64,000 bases of DNA from CATQHW01 sp965215345. Its GTDB lineage: Bacteria > Spirochaetota > Spirochaetia > SZUA-6 > Bin103. The stretch is from contig CBDCDL010000002.1 in assembly GCA_965215345.1 (NCBI GenBank), positions 186,001 to 250,000 of the forward strand. The letters are read 5' to 3'. The notes below the pieces were generated by a model that was given only the letters and a program-made list of their open reading frames with translations, was not told the DNA's origin and did not search any database. This document shows, in pieces, positions 32,976-45,346 of this stretch. The stretch's first letter is position 1. Every line of letters starts with the position of its first letter. Position numbers and translations under genes: made by a program.

Positions 32976-33833
32976 TCACTCTGGGGATAGCTGGCTCGCG
33001 CCGGCGACCAGCTCTTTCCCCGCATGCTCTGCTATCTGCCACCCTACCGCTTGCTCGGGCTTCCGTCGACCCGAAGGCGCATGCCGACACGGCACGGTCC
33101 CGCCGAAACGCCGCTCCCGCCTGCGGAATTCGTTCAGGGCATCCGCCAGATCGGCCCGCTTGAAGTCCGGCCACAGCGTGGGCGTGAAGACCAGCTCCGC
33201 ATAGGCGGCCTCCCAGAGCAGAAAGTCGCTCAGCCGCTGCTCGCCGCCGGTCCGTACGATCAGGTCGACCTCGCCCAGTGCGCCGTCGCCGCCGGTAAGC
33301 ATGCGGGCAAAGTCCGGCCGTGTCGGCATGTCGCCGGCGGCGAGCAACGCGGCGGCGGACAGGATCGCATCGCGAGCCGAGTAGTCGGCGGCGATGCGCA
33401 GGAGCAGCCGGGCGCAGTCGCGTGTCGCGGTCTCGCTGCGCTCGATCTCGCGCTGCAGCGCCATGGGGAAACGATCGCGGCGGCCGATGAACGAAACACG
33501 TACTCCCTGCCGGACGCAGTTGCTGGTCTCGCGCTTCAGGTACCATTGAAACAGGGACAACAGAAGCTGCACCTCGCCGGAGGGACGGCGCCAGTTGTCG
33601 GACGAGAACGCGTACAGGGTCAGCACATCGATGCCGAGATCGGCAGCGGACTCTACCGTCTGGCGCACCGCGTCGGTACCGGCCCGGTATCCGTCATACC
33701 GGGACAGGGACCGAGCCTGCGCCCAGCGCCCATTGCCGTCCATGATGATGCCCACATGCTTGGGGCCGCCGCCCCCGGCCCCGTTGACATGCCGGTGACC
33801 GTTGACCGTCCCGTCCTGGCGGCCCGGCATCAC
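32976..33833 (-). CDS. uppS: Isoprenyl transferase (undecaprenyl diphosphate synthase)
   Basis: Makes the C55 lipid carrier for cell-wall glycan by cis-condensation of isopentenyl units. The 285-aa protein has HVGIIMDGNGRWAQAR (catalytic Asp), TLYAFSSDNWRRP, VRVSFIGRRDRFP, DLIVRTGGEQRLSDFLLWEAAYAEL and FTPTLWPDF. It carries a roughly 20-residue N-terminal and a basic C-terminal extension beyond the usual 250 aa. The start overlaps the upstream regulator's stop (ATGA). No cdsA or dxr neighbour is present, unlike in many genomes. Confidence 0.94.
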   Translation of the reverse strand: MMPGRQDGTVNGHRHVNGAGGGGPKHVGIIMDGNGRWAQARSLSRYDGYRAGTDAVRQTVESAADLGIDVLTLYAFSSDNWRRPSGEVQLLLSLFQWYLKRETSNCVRQGVRVSFIGRRDRFPMALQREIERSETATRDCARLLLRIAADYSARDAILSAAALLAAGDMPTRPDFARMLTGGDGALGEVDLIVRTGGEQRLSDFLLWEAAYAELVFTPTLWPDFKRADLADALNEFRRRERRFGGTVPCRHAPSGRRKPEQAVGWQIAEHAGKELVAGASQLSPE

Positions 33834-34270
33834 GATCTTCCCATGGCGCCGGCCGGTAGCGGATGCACAGCCGGGGCGTCTCCGGCCCCGGCATCCGGGC
33901 CATCCGCAGGACCACGGCCGATCCGGCCGATCGCCGAGATCAGCGCCTCCATGTGCCGGACGTATGCCTGGAGCGCCTGGCGCCCCCCTGGAGTCAGTGC
34001 GAACGTGGTTCGGGGCTGACGCCCGCGGAACCCCTTGCGCACCGCGATGTAGCCGGCGTCTTCCAGCTTGCGGGCATGCACGCTGAGGTTGCCGTCGGTG
34101 ACGCCGAGCAGCGACTTCAACTCCCGAAAGCTCATGGAGCGGGCGGCGGACAGCGCGCTCAGGATTGCCAGCCGGGTGCGCTCGTGCACCACGGCATCAA
34201 ATGCCCGCGCGGTGGCGGCCAGCCCCTGTGCCAGGTCCCGCGACCGGAGGGCGTCGGCGGGAGCGGTCAT
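33830..34270 (-). CDS. Winged-helix transcriptional regulator
   Basis: A 146-aa single-domain regulator. The helix-turn-helix runs from ERTRLAILSALSA through MSFRELKSLLGVTDGNLSVHARKLEDAGYI, with a basic wing (VRKGFRGRQPRTTFALTPGGRQAL), the ArsR/MarR-like arrangement common to stand-alone regulators. The start is set by GAGGAG 6 nt before ATG 34270. Upstream in-frame codons (MAADHAF repeated) are translated short repeats, not protein. It is paired with the upstream membrane protein, which it may regulate. The stop overlaps uppS by ATGA. Confidence 0.85.
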   Translation of the reverse strand: MTAPADALRSRDLAQGLAATARAFDAVVHERTRLAILSALSAARSMSFRELKSLLGVTDGNLSVHARKLEDAGYIAVRKGFRGRQPRTTFALTPGGRQALQAYVRHMEALISAIGRIGRGPADGPDAGAGDAPAVHPLPAGAMGRS

Positions 34271-34281
34271 GGCACGCTCCT

Positions 34282-34315
34282 CGGCGAAAGCATGGTCCGC
34301 GGCGAAAGCATGGTC
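34282..34315. repeat. Duplicated 16-bp element before the winged-helix gene
   Basis: CGGCGAAAGCATGGTC occurs at 34282-34297 and again at 34300-34315 (18-bp period). The second copy reaches the stop codon of the upstream membrane-protein gene (34314-34316); the pair occupies most of the 43-bp gap. It could be slippage or a tandem operator for the regulator encoded just downstream. Confidence 0.85.
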
Positions 34316-34889
34316 AGCCGCCATGTCGATGGGCGATGTGGACGCCGAACGCCACGTGCAGGACCCCGAAGCCGCACACCATCAGCGCCGGACCAGCCGG
34401 CGGGTAAAGAAAGGCGGCGGCACCGAGCAGCAGAAACCCGGTCCCCATGAACGACACGCTCCGCACGGAGAATGCTCCTCCGGTGAGGGCGGCGATGCCA
34501 TACAGGCTGAGCCATGAGCCGGGCATCAGCAGGTGTACGCCGGCCGCGTCGAGAGCTCCGGTGAGCAACGCGCCGACGGCCAGCGGCGGCACGAACGTCA
34601 GGACGAACGACTGCGCCGGCCGCGACCAGAGCGACAGGCCGCCGCGGCGAGCCTTCAACGCCATCGCCGCCACTCCGGTGATGAAGGCGGCGACAGCAGT
34701 GACGAGCCATATCGTCAACCAGTGGTCCGGTGCCAGCAGGGTGGCGCCGTAGGCGACGACGGCGCCCGTCCCCATCAGGGTCATCCCGACTCCGGGCACC
34801 GCGTCGAAGCGGACCGCCCGCTCCATCGTCGTTCGGATGAAGCGCAACTCGTCCGCCGCGTGCTGTTCCATCGCAATCGGCCTGGTCAT
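34314..34889 (-). CDS. Multi-span membrane protein paired with a regulator
   Basis: A 191-aa protein with a soluble N-terminus (MEQHAADELRFIRTTMERAV) and about five hydrophobic spans: GVGMTLMGTGAVVAYGATLL, WLTIWLVTAVAAFITGVAAM, FVLTFVPPLAVGALLTGAL, LSLYGIAALTGGAF and FMGTGFLLLGAAAFLYP. Not recognised by name. The combination of a winged-helix gene and a membrane gene of this shape recurs in several phyla and suggests autoregulation by the downstream product. The start could be ATG 34889 or 34871; neither has a clear ribosome site. Confidence 0.7.
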   Translation of the reverse strand: MTRPIAMEQHAADELRFIRTTMERAVRFDAVPGVGMTLMGTGAVVAYGATLLAPDHWLTIWLVTAVAAFITGVAAMALKARRGGLSLWSRPAQSFVLTFVPPLAVGALLTGALDAAGVHLLMPGSWLSLYGIAALTGGAFSVRSVSFMGTGFLLLGAAAFLYPPAGPALMVCGFGVLHVAFGVHIAHRHGG

Positions 34890-34998
34890 CACGGCACAGT
34901 GTGACACTGATTGCGGCCGGCGTCAAGTTCTTTGCCTTTCAAAGCAAGACGGGAGCGGGTGCCTGCCGCCGGCCCGGTTCTCCGGTGCATCGCCGCGT

Positions 34999-36093
34999 TC
35001 ATCGCCCGCCGTCGTCGGAGGTCGGCTCATCCGCGGGGGCCGTCGACGCGCCCCCCTCGACCGCAAGGCCGCGCCGCCGCACACGCCCGGCCCACCGTCG
35101 GCGCGCCAGCTCCTGCATGTCGGTCGCGCGGTCGGTCTCGTCGACGATCTCGAGTCCCAGCAGTTTCTCGACGATATCTTCCACGGTGACGATCCCCGCG
35201 GTCCCCCCGTACTGATCCACGATCAGCGCGATGTGCTCGTGGCGGCTCAGCATCCTGGAGAACGCGTCGCGCAGCGACGTGGTATCCGGCAACGGCAGGA
35301 TGTCCCTGCGGAGCGATTCCACGGTGCGCTCGCCGTCCCCGCGGGCGACAGCCAGCAGCAACTCGTAGCGCAGCACGTATCCCGTGACCGAATCGATGCT
35401 GCCCCGGTAGATCGGTATCCGTGAATGCCGCAGATCGGCCTCCGCCATCCCGGCGAGCGTCAGCGACTCATCGAGCGCGACCACCACCGTGCGTGGCGTC
35501 ATCGCACCCCTGACCGCGAGCTCCCCGAACTCCATCACGCCCTCGATGATGCGGGACTCGTCCGCCGCAATGACGCCCTGGGTGTGGCCAAGGTCAGCGA
35601 TGGCGCGGATCTCGCCCCGGCTTACCCGGCCGGCCGGCCGGCCGCGGGCTATCAGCGCGGCGATGCGGTTGGCGAACGCGACCATCGGGTACAGGCCGAC
35701 GATCAGCCCCTGTATCGTCCACGCCGCCGGCGCTGCCAGGCGGCGCCAGTAGGTGGCGCCGAGCGTCTTGGGAATGATCTCCGAAAATACCAGCACCGAA
35801 AACACCAGCCCTCCCGTGATGAGGCCGACCCACAGGTTCTCGAACACCGCATTCGCCTGGTTTCCGACGAGCGCAGCGCCGGCGGTGTTGGCGACGGTGT
35901 TCAGGGTGAGAATCGCGGCGAGCGGCCGGTCGATGTCCTCCTTGAGACGATGCAGCAGCAGCCCGGTGCGCCGCCCCACACGCTTCAGGGCGGCCACGTA
36001 GCTGGGCGGCACGCTCAGTATGACCGCCTCCAGCACCGAGCACAGGAACGAGAAGACCAGCGTGAACGCCAGATAGACCAGCAGCAGCCCCAT
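34999..36093 (-). CDS. CNNM/CBS-domain transporter-like protein (hemolysin C/CorC family)
   Basis: A 364-aa membrane protein with a CNNM domain of three to four spans (VYLAFTLVFSFLCSVLEAVIL, LILTLNTVANTAGAALVG, GGLVFSVLVFSEIIPKTLGA, AWTIQGLIVGLYPMVAF) and a cytoplasmic pair of CBS domains (AMTPRTVVVALDESLT to LIVDQYGGTAGIVTVEDIVEKLLG). The EIIPK and QYGGTAG texts are diagnostic. Relatives export Mg2+/Co2+ or act in ion homeostasis. The C-terminal CorC-HlyC domain is absent. It follows the next gene upstream by 9 bp. Confidence 0.92.
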   Translation of the reverse strand: MGLLLVYLAFTLVFSFLCSVLEAVILSVPPSYVAALKRVGRRTGLLLHRLKEDIDRPLAAILTLNTVANTAGAALVGNQANAVFENLWVGLITGGLVFSVLVFSEIIPKTLGATYWRRLAAPAAWTIQGLIVGLYPMVAFANRIAALIARGRPAGRVSRGEIRAIADLGHTQGVIAADESRIIEGVMEFGELAVRGAMTPRTVVVALDESLTLAGMAEADLRHSRIPIYRGSIDSVTGYVLRYELLLAVARGDGERTVESLRRDILPLPDTTSLRDAFSRMLSRHEHIALIVDQYGGTAGIVTVEDIVEKLLGLEIVDETDRATDMQELARRRWAGRVRRRGLAVEGGASTAPADEPTSDDGGR

Positions 36094-36102
36094 GGGGACG
36101 AT

Positions 36103-36888
36103 CTACGGCAGGAACGGCATCGGCCGGCCCGTCATCCGGAGGTAGCGGTCGGACAGCACGTTGAGGGGCTTCGCCGCGAGGTTGAAGTTGGAGCCCAACT
36201 CCGCCAGGACCTCTTCCATCTGCAGTTCGTGTGCGGTCTGATGACGGGATGCCAGACGATAGAAACGTGCCCCGTTATCGACCCATTCGGCGCGCACGAC
36301 CGCCGCGCTGCGGCCTCGTACGGCCCGTATCCGTTCCGGAAAGATCCCTGTCGTGAACAGGCACAGATCCGCGACGCGCTGATACGCCGAGAACCGCTCG
36401 GGCCCGGCCGCCATCGCCGCCGCCTGGACCATGCCGTCCAGGTCCAGCGTGTCGAAGCGCACCATCCGCGCGCGACCACGCTCGTCGGCAACCGCAACGG
36501 TCACCGTGCGTACCCGGACGAATGACACGAGCAGGAGCACGAGGTAGTCGAACACGTGCGGTTTGGACAGCAACGCGAGGGCGGCGCCTGCATCGAACAC
36601 CACCGCAGCGTGCCGTCCCGCAGTCTCGATCGTGAACCCACGGGAGGTCAGGTCACGCCGGACCCGCGCCACCAACATCGAGAAGAACAGCATCGGGGAG
36701 ACACGGAGGAGCGGTTCCTCGGCCTGCATGACCGCATCCGCCAGCACGTCGGACACCAGCATACTCTCGCGAATCTCCCGATCCTCGCGGAATGCGTCAC
36801 CCAAGCGCCCCCGCACGCCGTGCGCAGGCGCCACCGCGTGCAGTACGAACGCGACGTCCGCGTCAGCGTACAACGGACCCAAGTCCAT
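36103..36888 (-). CDS. Hypothetical protein upstream of the CNNM/CBS gene
   Basis: A 261-aa soluble-looking protein without signal peptide or clear membrane span (one moderately hydrophobic segment YLVLLLVSFVRV). There are no cysteine or metal motifs and I do not recognise a family. GGAGGG lies 5 nt before ATG 36888, which selects that start over an in-frame ATG 42 bp upstream. It is the first gene after the rRNA operon and its short gap to the CNNM/CBS gene suggests a two-gene unit. Confidence 0.65.
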   Translation of the reverse strand: MDLGPLYADADVAFVLHAVAPAHGVRGRLGDAFREDREIRESMLVSDVLADAVMQAEEPLLRVSPMLFFSMLVARVRRDLTSRGFTIETAGRHAAVVFDAGAALALLSKPHVFDYLVLLLVSFVRVRTVTVAVADERGRARMVRFDTLDLDGMVQAAAMAAGPERFSAYQRVADLCLFTTGIFPERIRAVRGRSAAVVRAEWVDNGARFYRLASRHQTAHELQMEEVLAELGSNFNLAAKPLNVLSDRYLRMTGRPMPFLP

Positions 36889-36978
36889 CAAGGCCCTCCA
36901 TACTACACGGGAATCCAGGGGGCGCGTCACCTCCCCCGGCGCTCACTCTCCCCTCTCGCCCCGTGTGGGCACAAAAAA

Positions 36979-37094
36979 GCCTGGCGACGACCTACTCTCC
37001 CGCCCCTTACTGGACAGTACCATCGGCGCTGGAGGGCTTAACTTCCGTGTTCGGGATGGAAACGGGTGGGACCCCTCCGCTATGGTCACCAGGC
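36979..37094 (-). rRNA. rrf: 5S ribosomal RNA
   Basis: About 116 nt on the minus strand beginning GCCTGGTGACCATAGCGG, with the universal CCCGAACACGGAAGTTAAG and the closing GTCGTCGCCAGGC that pairs with the 5' end. Helix I followed by a T6 run (36978-36973) probably doubles as the operon terminator. Ends are estimated to within a few bases. Confidence 0.95.
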
Positions 37095-37172
37095 ACACAT
37101 GCAAAACGGTGGGCCTGAAACCGCGCACCAACCCGCAGGAAGCCTGCGACATCGCACGGAGAAGGGTAGAAA

Positions 37173-37180
37173 GGTGATAT

Positions 37181-37187
<7 letters not shown>
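37173..37187 (-). repeat. Left arm of the 23S precursor processing stem
   Basis: GGTGATATGGACAAG (37173-37187, plus strand) is complementary, apart from one bulged A, to CTTGCCATATCACC at 40189-40202. The two flank the 23S gene and would form the long-range helix normally cut by RNase III. Confidence 0.8.
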
Positions 37188-40195
<3,008 letters not shown>

Positions 40196-40204
40196 TATCA
40201 CCCA

Positions 40205-40470
40205 TCTCCCCTTCCCTGTGTCCGATGCCGCTTGAAAAAGACCCCGTCAGATCAACTGCGGCTCCGGAGGTGCGCAGGCGCAAACCTACGCACCGATGTC
40301 AAAGACCCGTCGTCACAAGGCGTCAGCGGATCGCCGCTCGACGCCGTCATCATTCTCGGCTTCAACGGCCGGGCTCGTCAAGCCGCCCCCTGGGCCGGAA
40401 AACGGCTCCGGCGTGGGCGTCTCTCCCGAATCGGACCCGGCCGAAACGGCCCTCGTCGAATCCGAACCTG
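40205..40470 (-). other. Spacer between tRNA-Ala and 23S
   Basis: About 266 bp of internal transcribed spacer. Besides the right arm of the 23S processing stem at its left border (40189-40202) I see no further tRNA and no coding signal. Confidence 0.8.
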
Positions 40471-40544
40471 TGGAGGCATGGGGACTCGAACCCCAGACCT
40501 ATGGCTTGCAAAGCCATCGCTCTGGCCACCTGAGCTATGCCCCC
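40471..40544 (-). tRNA. tRNA-Ala (anticodon TGC)
   Basis: A 74-nt cloverleaf on the minus strand: acceptor GGGGGCA paired with TGCCTCC (one G-T), D stem GCTC/GAGC, anticodon stem ATGGC/GCCAT around TTTGCAA (anticodon TGC), and T arm TGGGG-TTCGAGT-CCCCA. CCA is not encoded. It lies in the 16S-23S spacer, a common place for tRNA-Ala. Confidence 0.97.
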
Positions 40545-40705
40545 GTCGATCGGCACAGATGATCGACGCTGTTGAGCGCCGCCTGCCCCGGTCGCCGGTG
40601 CTGCGAGCGCGCGTCGTTCTCCTGCCTCGACTCAAGCCCGAGCGCCTCTGTGACAACGAAAGGGATTGGGGAAGAGCGGGGCCACGGGCAGGCGATAACC
40701 TGCTG

Positions 40706-40738
40706 GCCTGCTCCGACCAACGGAGGATCGGAGCAGGC
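40706..40738 (-). other. Perfect 11-bp hairpin just downstream of 16S
   Basis: GCCTGCTCCGA (40706-40716) and TCGGAGCAGGC (40728-40738) form a perfect stem with an 11-nt loop, 13 bp after the 16S 3' end. It may guide 16S 3' processing or slow polymerase. The rest of the 40545-40751 spacer shows nothing recognisable. Confidence 0.7.
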
Positions 40739-40751
40739 ACCGAACTCTTGA

Positions 40752-42308
<1,557 letters not shown>

Positions 42309-42312
42309 ATGA

Positions 42313-42419
42313 GCAGGACTTCCGCCCGAAGGCATCCGTCCTGCGAATCTACATTCGAGGACCCCACTCTCCCCATCCCTATGATGTCAAAGAACCGCCG
42401 GGATCCGGTCAGGATCCCG
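42313..42419 (-). promoter_or_regulatory. 16S leader: boxA-like antiterminator and two hairpins
   Basis: On the minus strand GGTTCTTTGACA (42396-42385) resembles the boxA of rRNA antitermination leaders. Next to it, CGGGATCC/GGATCCCG (42399-42406 and 42412-42419) makes an 8-bp hairpin, and GCAGGAC/GTCCTGC (42313-42319 and 42338-42344) another just before the 16S start. A TTGACA is embedded in the boxA but no good -10 follows at the right spacing, so I do not call it the promoter. Confidence 0.5.
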
Positions 42420-42458
42420 CTCGCGAACGGACGCTGAAGCCCGTCCGCGTTACAGAAA

Positions 42459-42474
42459 CCCGTCTACTGACGGG
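42459..42474 (-). terminator. Hairpin with short T run after the coiled-coil gene
   Basis: Minus strand CCCGTC-AGTA-GACGGG followed by TTT, 16 bp past the stop of the upstream small gene. It is a plausible intrinsic terminator insulating the rRNA operon, though the T tract is short. Confidence 0.5.
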
Positions 42475-42490
42475 CACCGTGAGAAGGAGT

Positions 42491-42919
42491 CTATGTACAG
42501 TCGCGTGGCTCCGTCAAGGGCTTCGGAGCCTTTTTTTCATCTTTCTCTTCATCGGCTCCCGGCTCCCCCGCCGGCGGCTCGCCGGCCAGGCCCTGGACGG
42601 CGAGCTGCTCCAGCGCGTGCCGCTTCGCCGCACACCGTTCGGCCAGGTCGTCGATCCGGGCCATCAGGTCCTTGACCCCGGGGGTGCCGTGCGACACCGT
42701 GGCTTGGCCCTGTGTGCCCAGGCGGTCATGGATGAGCTGTCCCAACTCCTCGAGCAGCCGGGATCGCTGCCGGTCGAGCTGCAGCAGGTCGAGCCTGAGA
42801 GCACCCCGCTCGCCGAGCTCCCGCGCCTTCGATCGGGCGCGATCCAGGGCGTCGCGCGAGCCCCGGAGCCCTTGATTGACAGCCCGTTCGACGCCGCGCC
42901 ACAGGCCGCTCCCAGCCAT
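42491..42919 (-). CDS. Small coiled-coil protein of unknown function
   Basis: A 142-aa charged helical protein. Residues about 18-110 look like a continuous coiled coil (SRDALDRARSKARELGERG, LLQLDRQRSRLLEELGQLI), and the tail is acidic then basic (EEKDEKKAPKPL). No signal peptide. The shape recalls small phasin-like or cell-envelope coiled-coil proteins, but no family can be named. It is divergent from ahcY (119 bp) and upstream of the rRNA operon. Confidence 0.65.
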   Translation of the reverse strand: MAGSGLWRGVERAVNQGLRGSRDALDRARSKARELGERGALRLDLLQLDRQRSRLLEELGQLIHDRLGTQGQATVSHGTPGVKDLMARIDDLAERCAAKRHALEQLAVQGLAGEPPAGEPGADEEKDEKKAPKPLTEPRDCT

Positions 42920-43038
42920 GCTGGCGAGTTTACCATGACGGTCGGGAGCTCGGCCACATCAGCCGGCGCGAAACGCCTGAGGTGACCGATGGCCGACGGT
43001 CTGTCGACCGCAGGCGGGCGAGCGGTTAAACTGCCGCC

Positions 43039-44295
43039 GTGAACGAATACAAGATCAAGGAGCCGGCGCTCGCCGATCGAGGTTTGCTGAAGCTCCGGTG
43101 GGCGGAATCGCGCATGCCCGTGCTTCAGCACCTGCGCCGGATGCATCGCGACTCGAAGCCGCTGACCGGCATGCGGATAGCCGGCTGCCTGCACGTGACC
43201 AAGGAAACCGCGATCCTGGTCCGCGCCCTGCGGGACGCGGGAGCCGATGTCGCCTGGTCGGGCTGCAATCCGTTGTCCACTCAGGATGATGTCGCAGCGG
43301 CGCTGGCGGCCGAAGGAGTCCCGATCTACGCTTGGCACGGCCTTTCCACGGACGAGTTCTATTGGTGTATCGACCAGACCCTTGCGGTCGGCCCGACGCT
43401 GACCCTCGACGACGGCGCCGACCTGATCTTTCGCGCGCACGCTGCCGGGGACCGACTGACCGCCGGCATCATCGGCGGCACGGAGGAAACCACCACGGGG
43501 GTGCACAGACTCCGCGCCATGGCTGATGATCACGCCCTCAAGTACCCTGTCATCGCCGTGAACGATGCCACCACCAAGTGGGACTTCGACAATGTCTACG
43601 GGACCGGCCAGTCGGCCCTCGACGGAGTCTTGCGCGCCACGTCGGTACTCCTGGCCGGCAAGCAGATGGTCGTTGCCGGCTTTGGTCATTGCGGACGTGG
43701 CGTCGCCCAGCGCGCACGCGGCCTCGGCGCGAGCGTCGTGGTGACCGAAGTAGATCCGATCGCGGCCCTCAAGGCGACGCTGGAGGGGTTCAACGTGTCG
43801 ACCATGGATGAGGCCAGCGCCGTCGGCGACGTGTTCGTTACGACCACGGGAGTCCGCGACGTGATCACCCGCCGGCACTTCGAGCGAATGAAGGATGGGG
43901 CGATCGTCTGCAACGCCGGCCACTACGACTGCGAGATCAATCTGAACGACTTGACAGAGCTTACCGTGCGTTCCGAGGAGGTCCGGAGCAACAATCGCGA
44001 GCACGTGCTCGGCGATGGCCGCCGCCTGTACATTCTGGCGCAAGGCCGGCTGGTGAACCTGGCCGCGGCCGAGGGCCATCCACCCGAAGTGATGGACATG
44101 TCTTTCGCCAATCAGTTTCTGTCCCTCATCAGATTGGCCAAGGAGGGCAGCGCCCTGTCGCCGCTCGTGTACCCGGTGCCCGAAGAGCAGGACCGGGAGA
44201 TCGCCGCCATCAAGCTGCAGACGATGGGCATCCAGACCGACGAGCTCACCGCCGAGCAGCAGGCGTACCGTACCGATTACGCTCAGGGCACCTGA
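43039..44295 (+). CDS. ahcY: Adenosylhomocysteinase (SAH hydrolase)
   Basis: NAD-dependent hydrolysis of S-adenosylhomocysteine to adenosine and homocysteine, recycling the methyl donor. The 418-aa short form (without the insertion of many bacterial enzymes) contains GCLHVTKETA, GGTEETTTGVHRL, NDATTKWDFDNVYGTGQS, the NAD loop VVAGFGHCGRG and CNAGHYDCEI near the C-terminal dimer region. The start is GTG 43039. With two DNA methyltransferases and several RNA methyltransferases in the window, demand for this enzyme is clear. Confidence 0.95.
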   Translation: MNEYKIKEPALADRGLLKLRWAESRMPVLQHLRRMHRDSKPLTGMRIAGCLHVTKETAILVRALRDAGADVAWSGCNPLSTQDDVAAALAAEGVPIYAWHGLSTDEFYWCIDQTLAVGPTLTLDDGADLIFRAHAAGDRLTAGIIGGTEETTTGVHRLRAMADDHALKYPVIAVNDATTKWDFDNVYGTGQSALDGVLRATSVLLAGKQMVVAGFGHCGRGVAQRARGLGASVVVTEVDPIAALKATLEGFNVSTMDEASAVGDVFVTTTGVRDVITRRHFERMKDGAIVCNAGHYDCEINLNDLTELTVRSEEVRSNNREHVLGDGRRLYILAQGRLVNLAAAEGHPPEVMDMSFANQFLSLIRLAKEGSALSPLVYPVPEEQDREIAAIKLQTMGIQTDELTAEQQAYRTDYAQGT

Positions 44296-44340
44296 TCCCT
44301 GGAGCCACCGCGGCGTCGCTCGCTCGCCTGCCCCGATCTC

Positions 44341-44994
44341 ATGCAGCTGGTTCTCCTCGGACCGCCCGGCGCCGGCAAGGGCACGGTCGCCGGCATCGTG
44401 GCCGGCCGCTCCGGAATGCGTCACATCTCCACCGGCGACCTGTTCCGCGCGGCGGTGAAGGCTCGGACCCTGCTCGGGCGCCGGGTGGCCGACCTGCTGC
44501 AGGCCGGCAGCCTGGTCCCCGACTTGCTGACCATCTCCCTGGTGCGCGAGCACCTGGCGACCCTCGACGACCCGGCGGGATTCATTCTCGACGGCTTTCC
44601 GCGCACCGTCCCACAGGCCGCCGCGCTGACCGGGTTCGCGCAGATCGACGCCGCCGTCGAGTTGATCGTGCCGGAACAGGAAGTCGTTCGCCGCCTGTCC
44701 GGACGCCGTGCCTGCGCCCGGTGCGGCGCCACCTTCAACATCGCCTCGATGCCGGCGAATGCCGCCCTCTTCTGCGCACCCGTGCAGCGCGAAGACGACG
44801 ATCCGGAAGCGATCCGACGGCGGCTCCACGCCTATCGGGCGCAGACGACCCCGGTCGTCGAGTACTACCGATCGACGGGTCTGCTGCGCGGCATCGACGG
44901 CACCGCCACGCCGAACGAGGTTGCCGATCGCATGCAAGCCGTGCTGGCCATCGATCCGGCCTGCTGCCACCGCCGAGCGCGACGCGCACGGTGA
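44341..44994 (+). CDS. adk: Adenylate kinase with degenerate zinc LID
   Basis: AMP + ATP to 2 ADP. The 217-aa protein has P-loop GPPGAGKGT, STGDLFRAAV, ILDGFPRTVPQA and the LID. The LID begins as a zinc type (Cys125-x2-Cys128), but the second half reads FCAPVQREDDD: only Cys145 remains, and the usual fourth ligand position is Val148, with the GGEL text deleted. A zinc site is therefore doubtful. The stop codon sits in a small hairpin (GCACGG/CCGTGC, 44986-45006) that may end the transcript just before the insertion sequence. Confidence 0.93.
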   Translation: MQLVLLGPPGAGKGTVAGIVAGRSGMRHISTGDLFRAAVKARTLLGRRVADLLQAGSLVPDLLTISLVREHLATLDDPAGFILDGFPRTVPQAAALTGFAQIDAAVELIVPEQEVVRRLSGRRACARCGATFNIASMPANAALFCAPVQREDDDPEAIRRRLHAYRAQTTPVVEYYRSTGLLRGIDGTATPNEVADRMQAVLAIDPACCHRRARRAR

Positions 44995-45040
44995 CGTAAC
45001 CCGTGCTGACCCGGGACCCGTGGCGGCGTGTTGCCTCACC

Positions 45041-45087
45041 CAAAAATCTAACCGTAGAGGCAGCATGCCTCACGTAAGAATCTAACC
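45041..45087. repeat. Left terminal inverted repeat of the insertion sequence
   Basis: Starts CAAAAATCTAACC and ends GTAAGAATCTAACC. Read against the inverted right end (47267-47221) it matches over 47 positions with about seven differences. The motif AAAATCTAACC occurs at both edges of the repeat (second copy as AGAATCTAACC), 34 bp apart, each preceded by GCCTCAC-like text; this suggests two transposase sites per end. Confidence 0.85.
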
Positions 45088-45168
45088 CAACGAAGGGCGG
45101 TTTTCTCCCCCCTCAAGAGAGAGGCATACCCAGCAGTTCAGAAGGAATGCAGCAGAGGCGGCGGTAAA

Positions 45169-45194
45169 GGGGGTGGGGGTGCGGGGGGAGGGGG
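45169..45194 (+). other. G-quadruplex-forming sequence
   Basis: Four G runs of 5, 5, 6 and 5 bases (45169-45173, 45175-45179, 45183-45188, 45190-45194) are separated by 1, 3 and 1 bases on the plus strand, an exceptionally strong quadruplex motif. It lies inside the insertion sequence, just next to the DnaA-box pair. Confidence 0.85.
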
Positions 45195-45204
45195 CGCAAC
45201 TGCC

Positions 45205-45221
45205 TGTGGATATGTGGATAA
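45205..45221 (-). promoter_or_regulatory. Two abutting DnaA-box-like sites
   Basis: TGTGGATAT (45205-45213) and TGTGGATAA (45213-45221) share one base. On the minus strand the second is TTATCCACA, the consensus DnaA box, and the first differs by one base. In DNA this GC-rich an exact AT-rich 9-mer is not expected often by chance. They may bind DnaA or be part of the element's own replication or transposition control. Confidence 0.5.
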
Positions 45222-45346
45222 GTGCCGCCGGCAGCCGGGAGGCGGCCGCGCCGGTGGCACGCGGGCGGGAAGATCGCTCTATCCGCATGGATCACCGGGG
45301 TGCCGTGCAGCCCGCAGGGACCCGACCTGAACGGGCTGCGGGCCGC

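Noticed and set aside
40706..40738. Hairpin after 16S as an intrinsic terminator
   Set aside because: No T tract follows and tRNA-Ala, 23S and 5S lie downstream in the same operon.
42385..42396. TTGACA as the rRNA promoter -35
   Set aside because: It sits inside a boxA-like sequence and no acceptable -10 follows at 16-18 bp.
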